A stretch of 64,000 nucleotides of DNA. It comes from Mesorhizobium sp. Root554 (GTDB lineage Bacteria; Pseudomonadota; Alphaproteobacteria; Rhizobiales; Rhizobiaceae). The notes under the pieces were generated by a model that saw nothing but the letters and a program-made list of their open reading frames with translations, was not told the origin of the DNA and searched no databases. Position numbers and translations under genes: made by a program. The DNA is taken from the NCBI RefSeq assembly GCF_001427025.1, contig NZ_LMGA01000001.1:3110016-3174015 (forward strand), read 5' to 3'. Positions 33,653 to 43,442 of the stretch are shown here, one piece after another. The number at the start of each line of letters is the position of its first letter. Position 1 is the first letter of the stretch.

Positions 33653-34258
33653 TCAGGCGGGCTCGCCGCGGCGGTAGACCCAAAGCTGGGTCGGCGGGAT
33701 GTTGCGGATGATGAAGTCGAAATGCTTCACCGTATAGTCGCCCTTGCCAGCCGGAATCGGCGACATCGGACCGTAGGTGAGTTGGACGACCGGCCGGCCG
33801 GCTGGAATCCGGTCGAGCAGGCTTTCCAGATAGCGGATGCGCTGCTCGACAGGGAAATTCAGCAGCGGCACGCCTGAAATGACGGAATCGAAGGTGCGAT
33901 CCTTGTGGTCGCCCAGCGCGGCGGAGAGATTGAACGCATCGCCTTCGATGACGTTGACCCCAGGATAGCTGCGGCGCAGGTGGCGGACGAAATCGTCCGA
34001 ATATTCGACGGCGTAGAGATCATGCGGCTTGATTCCGCGCGCCAGGATCGCCCGTGTGATGACGCCGGTTCCCGGCCCGACCTCGAGCACCGGCAATCCC
34101 GAATTGGGATTGATGACCGAGGCCATCTTGCGGGCGGTGACGGAACTGGTCGGCACGATCGAACCGACCGCCTTCGGCCTGTCGATCCAGCCTTTGAAGA
34201 ACTTCAGCTCGTCGTCGAATTTCTCGGCGAACGCCTTCCTCAATCCGGGCCGTGCCAT
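33653..34258 (-). CDS. pmtA: Phospholipid N-methyltransferase PmtA
   Basis: PmtA methylates phosphatidylethanolamine three times with SAM to make phosphatidylcholine at the inner membrane. The start at 34258 (MARPGLRKAF) is set by AGGAGAG at good spacing. The 201-residue protein has motif I in PVLEVGPGTGVITRAIL near residue 57 and the Sinorhizobium-type N-terminus with KFFKGWIDRPKAVGSIVPTS. Its position downstream of dnaJ is the same as in Sinorhizobium meliloti. A promoter with a perfect TTGACA overlaps the dnaJ stop, so it need not depend on heat shock. Confidence 0.93.
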   Translation of the reverse strand: MARPGLRKAFAEKFDDELKFFKGWIDRPKAVGSIVPTSSVTARKMASVINPNSGLPVLEVGPGTGVITRAILARGIKPHDLYAVEYSDDFVRHLRRSYPGVNVIEGDAFNLSAALGDHKDRTFDSVISGVPLLNFPVEQRIRYLESLLDRIPAGRPVVQLTYGPMSPIPAGKGDYTVKHFDFIIRNIPPTQLWVYRRGEPA

Positions 34259-34338
34259 GCAAGCTCTCCTCATGCGCTCCCCAGGGGTACTTATCAGCTA
34301 CGCACAAGGGAGCAAGACAGGCGCACCCAGAAAATGTC

Positions 34339-34367
34339 GTTACCAAGACAATTTTTGTCGTTGTCAA
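34339..34367 (-). promoter_or_regulatory. Candidate promoter of pmtA overlapping the dnaJ stop
   Basis: On the minus strand, TTGACA (34367-34362), a 17-base spacer and GGTAAC (34344-34339) stand about 80 bases before the pmtA ATG. The -35 is perfect and the -10 is weak. The -35 overlaps the dnaJ stop codon. Confidence 0.4.
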
Positions 34368-35488
34368 CGTTCGCCGAACGACTCGAAGAAGTCCTTCATC
34401 CGCGAGAAGAAGCCGCTGGATTGCGGTGAATTTTCCTTTGACGACAGTTGTTCGAACTCCTCCAGAAGTTCGCGCTGGCGTCGCGTCAGGCTCTGAGGGG
34501 TTTCCACTGCCGTCTGGATGTAGAGGTCACCGATCTGCGGTTGCCGCAATATAGGCATGCCCTTGCCCTTGAGACGGAACTGCCGGCCGTTCTGCGTGCC
34601 TTCCGGCACTTTCACGCGGGTCTGGGTGCCATCCAGCGTTGCCACCTCGAAGGAGCCGCCTAGGGCCGCGGTCGTCATCGAGATCGGCACCTTGCAATAA
34701 AGATCGGCGCCGTCGCGCTGGAAGAATTCGTGCGGTTTGACCGCCAGGAATATGTAGAGATCGCCGGAGGGTCCGCCGCGCAGTCCCGCCTCACCCTCAT
34801 TGGCGAGGCGGATGCGGGTGCCGTCCTCGATGCCGGCGGGAATATTGACCGAAAGCGACCGCTCCTCGGTCACGCGGCCCTGGCCAGCGCATTTCGGGCA
34901 GGGGTCCTTGATCGTCTGGCCACGGCCCTGGCACTGCGGACAGGTGCGCTCGACCGAGAAGAAGCCCTGGCTGGCGCGCACCTTGCCATGGCCCTGGCAC
35001 ATCGAGCAGGTGACGGGCTGGGTGCCCGGCTTCGCGCCGGAACCGGAGCACTCCGTGCACGAAATCGATGCCGGCACGCGGATCTGCGCCGTTTTGCCCG
35101 CAAAGGCCTCCTCCAGCGTGATTTCCATATTGTAGCGAAGGTCGGCGCCGCGTTCGCGACCGCCGGACGAACGACGGCGGCCGCCCATCATCTCGCCGAA
35201 TATGTCTTCGAAGATGTCGGCGAAGCCGCCTTGCGCGAAGCCCTGGCCGCCATTCATGCCGCCATGTTCAAACGCCGCGTGGCCGAAACGGTCGTATGCC
35301 GCCCGCTTCTGCGGGTCTTTCAGCGTCTCGTAGGCTTCGTTGATTTCCTTGAACTTGTGCTCGCAGGCGTCGTCGCCCGGATTGCGATCAGGATGGAACT
35401 GCATGGCAAGCTTGCGGAACGCGCTTTTCAGTTCCTTTTCGTCGGCGCCCTTCTGAACGCCCAGCGTTTCGTAGAAATCAGCTTTCAT
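34364..35488 (-). CDS. dnaJ: Chaperone protein DnaJ
   Basis: DnaJ delivers unfolded clients to DnaK and stimulates its ATPase. The 374-residue protein has the J domain (1-70) with H32-P-D34, a glycine/phenylalanine-rich stretch (about 75-115), and four zinc-binding repeats ([32 protein letters not shown] at about 145-205). The C-terminal substrate-binding domains follow. It lies 229 bases downstream of dnaK with a strong terminator between, so dnaJ may depend partly on read-through or its own promoter. Confidence 0.98.
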   Translation of the reverse strand: MKADFYETLGVQKGADEKELKSAFRKLAMQFHPDRNPGDDACEHKFKEINEAYETLKDPQKRAAYDRFGHAAFEHGGMNGGQGFAQGGFADIFEDIFGEMMGGRRRSSGGRERGADLRYNMEITLEEAFAGKTAQIRVPASISCTECSGSGAKPGTQPVTCSMCQGHGKVRASQGFFSVERTCPQCQGRGQTIKDPCPKCAGQGRVTEERSLSVNIPAGIEDGTRIRLANEGEAGLRGGPSGDLYIFLAVKPHEFFQRDGADLYCKVPISMTTAALGGSFEVATLDGTQTRVKVPEGTQNGRQFRLKGKGMPILRQPQIGDLYIQTAVETPQSLTRRQRELLEEFEQLSSKENSPQSSGFFSRMKDFFESFGER

Positions 35489-35661
35489 GAGAGCCCGTCA
35501 TCGTCCGCCGCCATTCTGGTCGCATGTCGCGTTGCGCATTCTATGCGTCTTGTTCAATGCCCGACCGGTCATCTTAAAAAGACTGGTTCCGATTTAGGTG
35601 TGATGCGTCGCCGATGCCAGTGCCGGCACGGGTTCAGTTCCACTTTTTCAGTCAAGATTGC

Positions 35662-35693
35662 AAAAAAGCCCGGCATTTTCTCCGGGCTTTTTT
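35662..35693 (-). terminator. Intrinsic terminator between dnaK and dnaJ
   Basis: The hairpin GCCCGG-cattttct-CCGGGC is flanked by A6 on one side and T6 on the other, so it would work on either strand. On the minus strand it ends dnaK transcripts 25 bases after the stop. Partial read-through would set the lower level of dnaJ. Confidence 0.85.
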
Positions 35694-35717
35694 GGCATTT
35701 CAGGTAAAACCGGGCGA

Positions 35718-37634
<1,917 letters not shown>

Positions 37635-37758
37635 TGGTTCAGTCTCTCCATCAAGCAGGCTTTCAAGGACCCTGTCAGGCGTTCCAGCGAAAGCCCCTGT
37701 TCACAAGAATTCCGCACGGCGCCGCAGCTTTGACGCGGTCCGTACGGTTGTGGGGCGT

Positions 37759-37787
37759 ATATAAGAACAGGGCGCGCGGCGCGCAAG
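37759..37787 (-). promoter_or_regulatory. Heat-shock (RpoH-type) promoter of dnaK
   Basis: On the minus strand, CTTGCG (37787-37782), a 16-base spacer and CTTATAT (37765-37759) agree well with the rhizobial RpoH consensus CTTGAA-N16-CCTATAT. It stands 125 bases before the dnaK ATG. No better sigma-70 promoter is evident in this gap. Confidence 0.65.
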
Positions 37788-37869
37788 CATCCAACCCTAA
37801 GCATCTTGGGGGTTCTTGGCGGTCTTACCGGCCGTCACATGCCGCATTTCGGCCGACCAGGGAAAATAC

Positions 37870-39123
37870 TTATCCAACGGCCGTAGCGGATTGCGCCTGC
37901 TCGAACGCCGCCAGCGCCGGCTTGACCGCGTCGGTGCCCGCCGCGACCATTTCGCGTGACGGCGAGAAGCCGGCGCCGATCATCTTGCGGCCCAGCATGT
38001 GGTCGGCCGGCTTGTTGATGGATTCGATCGCCAACAGCCGGTCGCCGGCATAGTGGTAGATCGAGAATTTGTTTTCGGCGGGATCGCCGGAAATGACATG
38101 GCTGTCGCCGCCCGTCGGCAATCCCACCATTTGCAGCTTCATATCGCCGATATCCGACCAGAACCACGGAACGGCGCCATAGCCGCCCGAATGCCCGACG
38201 ATGGTTTTCGCCGCCAACTTGGCCTGGTCGGTGGCGTTCTGGACCGATTCCAGCCGCGCGTCGCCGCCGGTCAGCCAGTGCCGGTAGAGCGCGGCGTCTC
38301 CAACCGCGAAGACATCCGGGGCCGAGGTGCGCATCTGTCCGTCGACCCGGATGCCGTTGCCGGTTTCGATGCCGGCGGCCGCGGCCAGCTCGATGTTGGG
38401 CACGACGCCGATGCCGACAATGACCATGCGGGCCGGCAGTCGTTCACCTGACGAAGTGACCGCCGCCGTAACGTGCCCGTTCTCGCCTTCGAGGTGCGAT
38501 ATTGTCGTGCCGGTGATGACCCGCACGCCCATCGCCTCCAGCCGCTGCCGCACGTGGCTGCCGATGGCGGGCGCCACGACACGGCCCAGCAGGCGGTCGA
38601 CGGCTTCGACTACGGTCACCTTGCGACCCGCGGCGGAAAGCGTCGCGGCGATTTCCAGTCCGATAAAGCCGCCGCCAAGGATGACCACGTCTTCGCATCC
38701 GGCGCTGATCTCGCGGATCAGCCGCGCATCGCCGAGCGACCGCAAGGAAAGCACGCCGGCAAGATCGGCTCCGGGCAGCGGCAGGAGCCGCGGCCGCGAC
38801 CCGGTCGCCAGGATCAGCTTGCCGAAGGGCAGTGCGCCGGCACCGGCGAGTTCCAGTTGCCGGCCGGCAAGGTCGATGCGTTCGACGCGCAGGCCAGGGC
38901 GGAAATCGATGGCATTACCGGTGTAGAACACCTCGCCACGCAAGGGTTGCGGCTTCGCTTCGGCATCCTTGATAAAGGTCTTCGACAATGGCGGCTTGTG
39001 GTAGGGAAGATCGGACTCTTCGCCCAGCAGGATCACTGGCCCTTCGAAGCCTTCCTCGCGAAGGCTGGCGGCGGCCTGTACGCCTGCATGTCCGGTTCCT
39101 ACGATAACGACGCTGTTGTCCAT
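37870..39123 (-). CDS. FAD-dependent oxidoreductase, ferredoxin/rubredoxin reductase type
   Basis: The ATG at 39123 (MDNSVVIVGTGHAG) is preferred over a TTG 9 bases upstream. The 417-residue protein has an FAD-binding GxGxxG at the N-terminus, an NAD-binding VVILGGGFIGLEIAATLSAAG near 150, an FAD segment VFAVGDAALYRHW near 280 and a C-terminal reductase domain. Relatives pass electrons from NADH to ferredoxins that serve monooxygenases. No partner ferredoxin of that type adjoins it, though bfd is nearby. It faces away from the iron operon across a gap with an Irr box, so iron control is possible. Confidence 0.88.
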   Translation of the reverse strand: MDNSVVIVGTGHAGVQAAASLREEGFEGPVILLGEESDLPYHKPPLSKTFIKDAEAKPQPLRGEVFYTGNAIDFRPGLRVERIDLAGRQLELAGAGALPFGKLILATGSRPRLLPLPGADLAGVLSLRSLGDARLIREISAGCEDVVILGGGFIGLEIAATLSAAGRKVTVVEAVDRLLGRVVAPAIGSHVRQRLEAMGVRVITGTTISHLEGENGHVTAAVTSSGERLPARMVIVGIGVVPNIELAAAAGIETGNGIRVDGQMRTSAPDVFAVGDAALYRHWLTGGDARLESVQNATDQAKLAAKTIVGHSGGYGAVPWFWSDIGDMKLQMVGLPTGGDSHVISGDPAENKFSIYHYAGDRLLAIESINKPADHMLGRKMIGAGFSPSREMVAAGTDAVKPALAAFEQAQSATAVG

Positions 39124-39279
39124 GACGGTCAATTTCTTGAATCTGTTCTGGTCCGCAGCAGGTGGCGATTGTCCAGCTTCACCGCAAGGCCACTTCGGGT
39201 CGCATCGCCAGCGCTGACTGTCAAGACATGGGTGGCTTCGTAACGACGCACCATCTCTCCGAAAACATGACTAATGCAG

Positions 39280-39296
39280 TTTAGAATAATTCTAAA
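39280..39296. promoter_or_regulatory. Iron control element (Irr box)
   Basis: TTTAGAA-TAA-TTCTAAA is a perfect 7-3-7 palindrome and fits the iron control element bound by the haem-regulated protein Irr in Rhizobiales. It lies 305 bases before the imelysin-1 ATG and 157 bases before the divergent flavoprotein. Irr usually represses iron storage genes when iron is low, which fits the bfd-bfr genes downstream. Confidence 0.8.
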
Positions 39297-39331
39297 CTAT
39301 TGTTTCGATTGGTTTTTCCTGGCGATTTGAT

Positions 39332-39360
39332 TTGACTTTCCTGTTTTTCTCCACTTTATG
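39332..39360 (+). promoter_or_regulatory. Candidate promoter of the iron operon
   Basis: TTGACT (39332-39337), a 17-base spacer and TTTATG (39355-39360) give a fair sigma-70 promoter. The predicted start near 39367 puts the Irr box centre about 79 bases upstream and leaves a leader of about 218 bases. The -10 is weak. Confidence 0.35.
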
Positions 39361-39423
39361 AGGCGGAGCGCTACAGGCGCTTTCCCTTTGATGGCTGGGC
39401 CTTGAACCCTTTCGATTGGAGGC

Positions 39424-39582
39424 ATGTCGGTGATTTTGCTGGTTGAACTGTCCTGCCGCGGGGTCAAGCGTCCCCGCATCGATTCCAGCGCCTTGCAGAC
39501 AGCAGGCGCTCGCCGAATCCCGTCCAGCTTTTTGAACATGCGCCACGGGCGCCCTGTTTCAGCAATTTTCCAGGAGAGATGA
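39424..39582 (+). CDS. Doubtful small reading frame before imelysin 1 (52 codons)
   Basis: An ATG at 39424 opens a 52-codon frame whose TGA (39580-39582) ends 2 bases before the imelysin-1 ATG. A GGAGG stands only one base before the ATG, too close for normal initiation. The product is basic, with no recognised domain, signal peptide or membrane segment. It could be a leader frame coupling translation, or chance. Confidence 0.2.
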   Translation: MSVILLVELSCRGVKRPRIDSSALQTAGARRIPSSFLNMRHGRPVSAIFQER

Positions 39583-39584
39583 CG

Positions 39585-40886
39585 ATGAACAAAACCCTGG
39601 GTGCCTTGCGGTACGGCAGGCTCGCCGCCATCGGCGCGACAGCCGCGCTCACTGCGGCCGCCTTCGTGCTGCCGGCCAAGGCCGAACCCGACGCCAAGGC
39701 AGTCATCAAGACCTATGCCGACATCGCGCTCGCCAAATATGAGGATTCGCTGACCACCGCCAAGGCGCTCGACGCCGCGGTAGACGCGCTTATCGCCAAG
39801 CCCTCGGCCGAGACACTGACCGCGGCGCGCGAAGCCTGGAAGGCGTCGCGCGTTCCCTACCAACAGACCGAGGTCTATCGCTTCGGCAATGCCATCGTCG
39901 ATGATTGGGAAGGCCGCGTGAACGCCTGGCCGCTGGATGAAGGCCTCATCGACTATGTCGACCAGGCCTATGGCACCGACTCCGATGAGAACGCGCTCTA
40001 CACTGCCAACGTCATCGCCAACAAGGAAATCGAGATAGACGGCAAGAAGATCGACGCGTCGAAGCTGACGCCGGAATTCCTCTCCGGCACGCTGCAGGAA
40101 GCCGGCGATATCGAAGCCAATGTCGCCACCGGCTACCATGCCATCGAATTCCTGCTCTGGGGGCAGGATCTGCACGGTACCGGGCCGGGCGCCGGCAAGC
40201 GGCCCTATACCGACTACGATACGACCAATTGCACCGGCGGCAATTGCGACCGCCGCGCCGACTATCTGAAGGCCGCCTCCGATCTTCTGGTGTCGGATAT
40301 TGAGGAAATGGTCGGCAACTGGCAGGAAGGCGGCGCGGCCCGCAAGACCCTCGTCGATGGCGAGCCGAACGCCGGCATCTCCACGATCCTGACCGGCATG
40401 GGCTCGCTGTCCTACGGCGAACTCGCCGGCGAGCGCATGAAGCTCGGCCTGCTGCTGCATGATCCGGAGGAGGAGCATGACTGCTTCTCCGACAACACCC
40501 ATATCTCGCATCTGGAAGATGCGGTCGGCATCCGCTCCGCCTATATCGGCAGCTACAAGCGCGTCGACGGCTCCGTGGTCGAAGGCCCGTCAGTGTCCGA
40601 CCTGGTCAAGGCGGCCGATCCCGCGCTTGACAGGGAACTCACCGGCAAGCTCGACGCGACGGTCGCCAGGATGGAGGCGATCCAGGCCCGCGCCGTCGGC
40701 GGCGAGGCCTACGACCAGCAGATCGGCGAAGGCAACACGGAAGGCAACGCCACCGTGCAGGCCGCGATCGATGCGCTTGTCGACCAGACCAAGTCGATCG
40801 AACGCGTCGTTTCGACGCTCAAGCTCGACACCATCGCCTTCGAAGGATCGGACAGCCTGGACTCCCCCGACAAGGTCTTCCAGTAA
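39585..40886 (+). CDS. Imelysin family periplasmic iron-associated protein (copy 1)
   Basis: Of two in-frame ATGs (39579 and 39585), the second has AGGAG at 8 bases and is preferred, giving 433 residues. A signal peptide is clear (hydrophobic 13-31, cut near AKA). The imelysin signature G-x-H-x-x-E is present as GYHAIE near residue 183. Proteins of this family are exported, iron-regulated and thought to take part in iron uptake or handling, although some were named after a putative peptidase activity. It heads the unit bfd-bfr-di-heme oxidoreductase-imelysin 2-DUF1513, downstream of an Irr box. Confidence 0.92.
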   Translation: MNKTLGALRYGRLAAIGATAALTAAAFVLPAKAEPDAKAVIKTYADIALAKYEDSLTTAKALDAAVDALIAKPSAETLTAAREAWKASRVPYQQTEVYRFGNAIVDDWEGRVNAWPLDEGLIDYVDQAYGTDSDENALYTANVIANKEIEIDGKKIDASKLTPEFLSGTLQEAGDIEANVATGYHAIEFLLWGQDLHGTGPGAGKRPYTDYDTTNCTGGNCDRRADYLKAASDLLVSDIEEMVGNWQEGGAARKTLVDGEPNAGISTILTGMGSLSYGELAGERMKLGLLLHDPEEEHDCFSDNTHISHLEDAVGIRSAYIGSYKRVDGSVVEGPSVSDLVKAADPALDRELTGKLDATVARMEAIQARAVGGEAYDQQIGEGNTEGNATVQAAIDALVDQTKSIERVVSTLKLDTIAFEGSDSLDSPDKVFQ

Positions 40887-40905
40887 GCCGACAACAATCC
40901 AGCCG

Positions 40906-40928
40906 GACGGCGCGATGAGCGCGCCGTC
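40906..40928 (+). other. Strong hairpin between imelysin 1 and bfd
   Basis: GACGGCGCG-atgag-CGCGCCGTC forms a 9-bp GC-rich stem with a 5-base loop, 20 bases after the imelysin stop and 24 before bfd. There is no U-run, so it is more likely an RNA-processing or stabilising element than an intrinsic terminator. Confidence 0.5.
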
Positions 40929-40951
40929 AGCCAGATGAGTTCATACGAGAA

Positions 40952-41263
40952 ATGCTAGTCTGCCATTGCAACATCATCACCGAGAAGGAGATCGAGCAGA
41001 CGATCATCGGTCTGCTCGACCAGGATCCCTGGCAGCTTATCGTGCCCGCGAAGGTCTATCATGCGATGCACAAGCGCGGACGCTGTTGCGGCTGCTTCCC
41101 AAATGTGGTGGAAACGATCATTCGCGTCACCGAAAATTACCACGCCCGTTCGGAGGCGAACGGCGTGGATATCGTTTCACACCTGGACCGCGTGAGAGGC
41201 TTGCGCGTCCAATACGGGAGCAGAACCCATGAAGGGCGAACCACAGGTCATCGAGCGGCTTAA
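40952..41263 (+). CDS. bfd: Bacterioferritin-associated ferredoxin
   Basis: Bfd carries a [2Fe-2S] cluster and reduces bacterioferritin to release iron. The 103-residue protein has the cluster ligands as C4-x-C6 at the N-terminus and C45-x2-C48 in GRCCGC. The spacing between the pairs is wider than in E. coli Bfd (64 residues), and the C-terminal 35 residues extend beyond the core. The last 35 bases overlap the start of bfr in another frame, so the tail may be under dual coding constraint. The adjoining bfr is the natural partner. Confidence 0.88.
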   Translation: MLVCHCNIITEKEIEQTIIGLLDQDPWQLIVPAKVYHAMHKRGRCCGCFPNVVETIIRVTENYHARSEANGVDIVSHLDRVRGLRVQYGSRTHEGRTTGHRAA

Positions 41264-41726
41264 CGAGGCTCTGTTTCTGGAGCTCGGCGCCGTCAACCAG
41301 TACTGGGTGCATTTCCGGCTGCTGGAAGACTGGGGCTACACCAAGCTGGCCCGCAAGGAACGCGCGGAATCGATCGAAGAGATGCATCATGCCGACAAGC
41401 TGGTGGCCCGCATCATCTTCCTGGAAGGGCATCCGAACCTCCAGTCGGTGGCGCCGCTGCGCATCGGCCAGAACGTCAAGGAAGTGCTGGAATCCGACCT
41501 TGCCGGCGAATACGACGCCCGCACCGCCTACAAGCGGTCGCGCGAAATCTGCAACGAGCTGGGCGACTATGTAAGCATGAAGCTGTTCGAGGAGCTACTT
41601 GCCGACGAGGAAGGCCACATAGACTTCCTCGAGACGCAGCTCGACCTGCTCGCTTCGCTGGGCGAGGAGAAGTACGGCCAGCTCAACGCGGAATCCGCCG
41701 ACAAGGCTGAAGTCGGCGAGGCTTAA
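41229..41726 (+). CDS. bfr: Bacterioferritin
   Basis: Bfr is a 24-subunit haem-containing ferritin that oxidises and stores iron. In 165 residues all ferroxidase ligands are in place (E18, E51, H54, E94, E127, H130) and M52 is the haem ligand. An SD-like GGGAGC precedes the ATG, which lies inside the 3' end of bfd. It is part of the operon with two imelysins and the di-heme oxidoreductase, so storage and periplasmic iron handling look to be regulated together. Confidence 0.97.
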   Translation: MKGEPQVIERLNEALFLELGAVNQYWVHFRLLEDWGYTKLARKERAESIEEMHHADKLVARIIFLEGHPNLQSVAPLRIGQNVKEVLESDLAGEYDARTAYKRSREICNELGDYVSMKLFEELLADEEGHIDFLETQLDLLASLGEEKYGQLNAESADKAEVGEA

Positions 41727-41735
41727 GGACATGGA

Positions 41736-43442
41736 ATGCGGCGCATCCTAGGTTTTTTGCGCCGCGCGTCGCCGGGTTCCTTCTCGCCGTTCACGGCGCG
41801 AAGGTTTCGCGACGAGACGGATGAGGGGCAGCGTTACCCTCTGGAAGGTTCGCGCCGCCCCTCATCTGCCTGCCGGCATCTTCTCCCCGTGAACGGGGAG
41901 AAGCACGCGCTCGGCCCCCTCGCTGTCTTCACCGCCGTTGCTCTGGTCGCGGCGTGGCCGACGGCGATATTTGCCGGCGATATCGTCTCCCCGAACCTCT
42001 CCACCGTCCGCACCGATCTTTCCGCGAAAGACCTCGCCCGCGTCGAGGCGATCACCAGGCCGACGGCGGATTTCTCGAGGCCCGAGCAGTTCGAGCTGAT
42101 GCAGGGCGGCGCCGGCACGTCGCGCAAGCGGGTCAACGCCGATTCCTTCTCGCAATCCTCCGCCAACATCACGTTCGAGGAGGAGGGCGCCTTCAAGCTC
42201 GGCAATGCCCTGTTCCGCAAGAACTGGGTGTCGTCGCCGTCCTCGACGCAGGCATCCGACGGCCTTGGCCCGCTGTTCAACGCCCGCGCCTGCCAGAGCT
42301 GCCATCTCAAGGATGGTCGCGGCCATCCGCCCGAAGGCAATCCGGACGCCACCTCGATGTTCCTGCGGCTGGCGCGCGAGGCATCGACCGACGAGGAAAA
42401 GGTGGCGCGCGCCGAAGGCCGGGTGCTGAATTTCCCCGACACGACCTATGGCGCGCAACTGCAGGACCTTGCCGTTCCCAGCCTCAAGGGTGAGGGCCGC
42501 ATGCGGGTCACCTACGCGGAAACGCCGGTAACGCTCGGCGATGGCGCCGTGGTTTCCCTGCGCAAGCCGTCTTATCGAGTCGAGGACCTCGCCTACGGTC
42601 CGCTCGATCCCACGACGACGCTGTCGCCGCGCATCTCACCGCCGATGATCGGTCTCGGTCTGGTCGAACAGATCGCGCCTGCCGATGTCCTCGCCCACGC
42701 CGATCCGTATGACCGCGATGGCGACGGTATTTCCGGCAAGCCGAACATGGTGCCCGACGAGCTGACCGGCAAGCACACGCTCGGCATCTTCGGCTGGAAG
42801 GCGCAGACACCGTCCATCCGCCAGCAATCGGCCGACGCCTTCGCTGGCGACATCGGCATTTCGACGCCGGAAGTACCGCATCATTGGGGCGATTGCACCA
42901 AGGCCGAGGCCGATTGCCTCGCCCTGCCGAACGGCGTGCAGGAACGGCTGGGACCGGTCGAGGCCCCGCCGCCGGTCATGGATCTCGTCACCTTCTACTC
43001 GCAGAATCTTGCCGTGCCCGCCCGCCGCGACATCGGCAGGAAGGATGTCCTGGCCGGCAAGCAGGCGTTCTACGGGATGGGCTGCATCTCCTGCCACACG
43101 CCCAAATTCGTCACCCGCCGCGATACGCCCAACAAGGCGCAGTCGTTCCAGCTCATCTGGCCGTATTCGGATTTCCTCCTGCACGGCATGGGTGAGGGAC
43201 TTGCGGACGGACAGGCCGTTGGGGAGGCCACGGGGAACGAATGGCGCACGCCGCCGCTCTGGGGCATCGGCCTGACGAAACGGGTCAACGGGCATACGTT
43301 TTTCCTCCATGACGGACGTGCGCGTAGTCTGACGGAAGCCATTCTGTGGCACGGCGGCGAGGCGCAAAAGGCGCGTGACCGTTTCGCCGCCGCCGATGCC
43401 GAAACACGCGCGGCGTTGATCAAGTTTCTGGAGTCGCTGTGA
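41736..43442 (+). CDS. Di-heme oxidoreductase family c-type cytochrome
   Basis: This periplasmic cytochrome has two haem sites, CQSCH (186-190) and CISCH (450-454), and matches the di-heme oxidoreductase (thiol oxidoreductase-like) family that accompanies imelysins. The start at 41736 has AAGGA at good spacing. The N-terminus is odd: after MRRILGFLRRA, about residues 15-56 are encoded by a three-hairpin repeat (41779-41903). The hydrophobic signal core (60-78, cut after IFA near 80) comes after it. A GTG at 41889 would give a normal signal peptide but lacks an SD and lies in a hairpin. The stop overlaps the imelysin-2 ATG. Confidence 0.88.
   Translation: MRRILGFLRRASPGSFSPFTARRFRDETDEGQRYPLEGSRRPSSACRHLLPVNGEKHALGPLAVFTAVALVAAWPTAIFAGDIVSPNLSTVRTDLSAKDLARVEAITRPTADFSRPEQFELMQGGAGTSRKRVNADSFSQSSANITFEEEGAFKLGNALFRKNWVSSPSSTQASDGLGPLFNARACQSCHLKDGRGHPPEGNPDATSMFLRLAREASTDEEKVARAEGRVLNFPDTTYGAQLQDLAVPSLKGEGRMRVTYAETPVTLGDGAVVSLRKPSYRVEDLAYGPLDPTTTLSPRISPPMIGLGLVEQIAPADVLAHADPYDRDGDGISGKPNMVPDELTGKHTLGIFGWKAQTPSIRQQSADAFAGDIGISTPEVPHHWGDCTKAEADCLALPNGVQERLGPVEAPPPVMDLVTFYSQNLAVPARRDIGRKDVLAGKQAFYGMGCISCHTPKFVTRRDTPNKAQSFQLIWPYSDFLLHGMGEGLADGQAVGEATGNEWRTPPLWGIGLTKRVNGHTFFLHDGRARSLTEAILWHGGEAQKARDRFAAADAETRAALIKFLESL
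41779..41903 (+). repeat. Three-hairpin rhizobial repeat inserted in frame in the cytochrome gene
   Basis: Three inverted repeats follow each other: CCTTC-CGCCG arms (41779-41804, with single mismatches), GATGAGGGGC ... GCCCCTCATC (41819-41866) and CTTCTCCCCG-tgaa-CGGGGAGAAG (41880-41903). Elements with this structure and these words are common between genes in Mesorhizobium and relatives. Here the element is read in frame with no stop, as the n-region of a signal peptide. I recall the repeat type; its copy number in this genome cannot be seen. Confidence 0.8.

Larger units (their letters stand above)
39124..39584. other. Long intergenic region with the iron-control element
   Basis: This 461-base gap separates the flavoprotein gene from imelysin 1. 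It holds a perfect Irr-type box (39280-39296), a plausible plus-strand promoter (39332-39360) and a doubtful 52-codon frame (39424-39582). The composition around 39285-39350 is unusually AT-rich for the window. I see no RNA gene or intrinsic terminator in it. Confidence 0.6.

Noticed and set aside
41889..42000. GTG at 41889 as the true start of the di-heme oxidoreductase
   Set aside because: It would give a normal signal peptide but has no SD and sits in the loop of a 10-bp hairpin, while ATG 41736 has AAGGA at proper spacing. It is kept only as an alternative.
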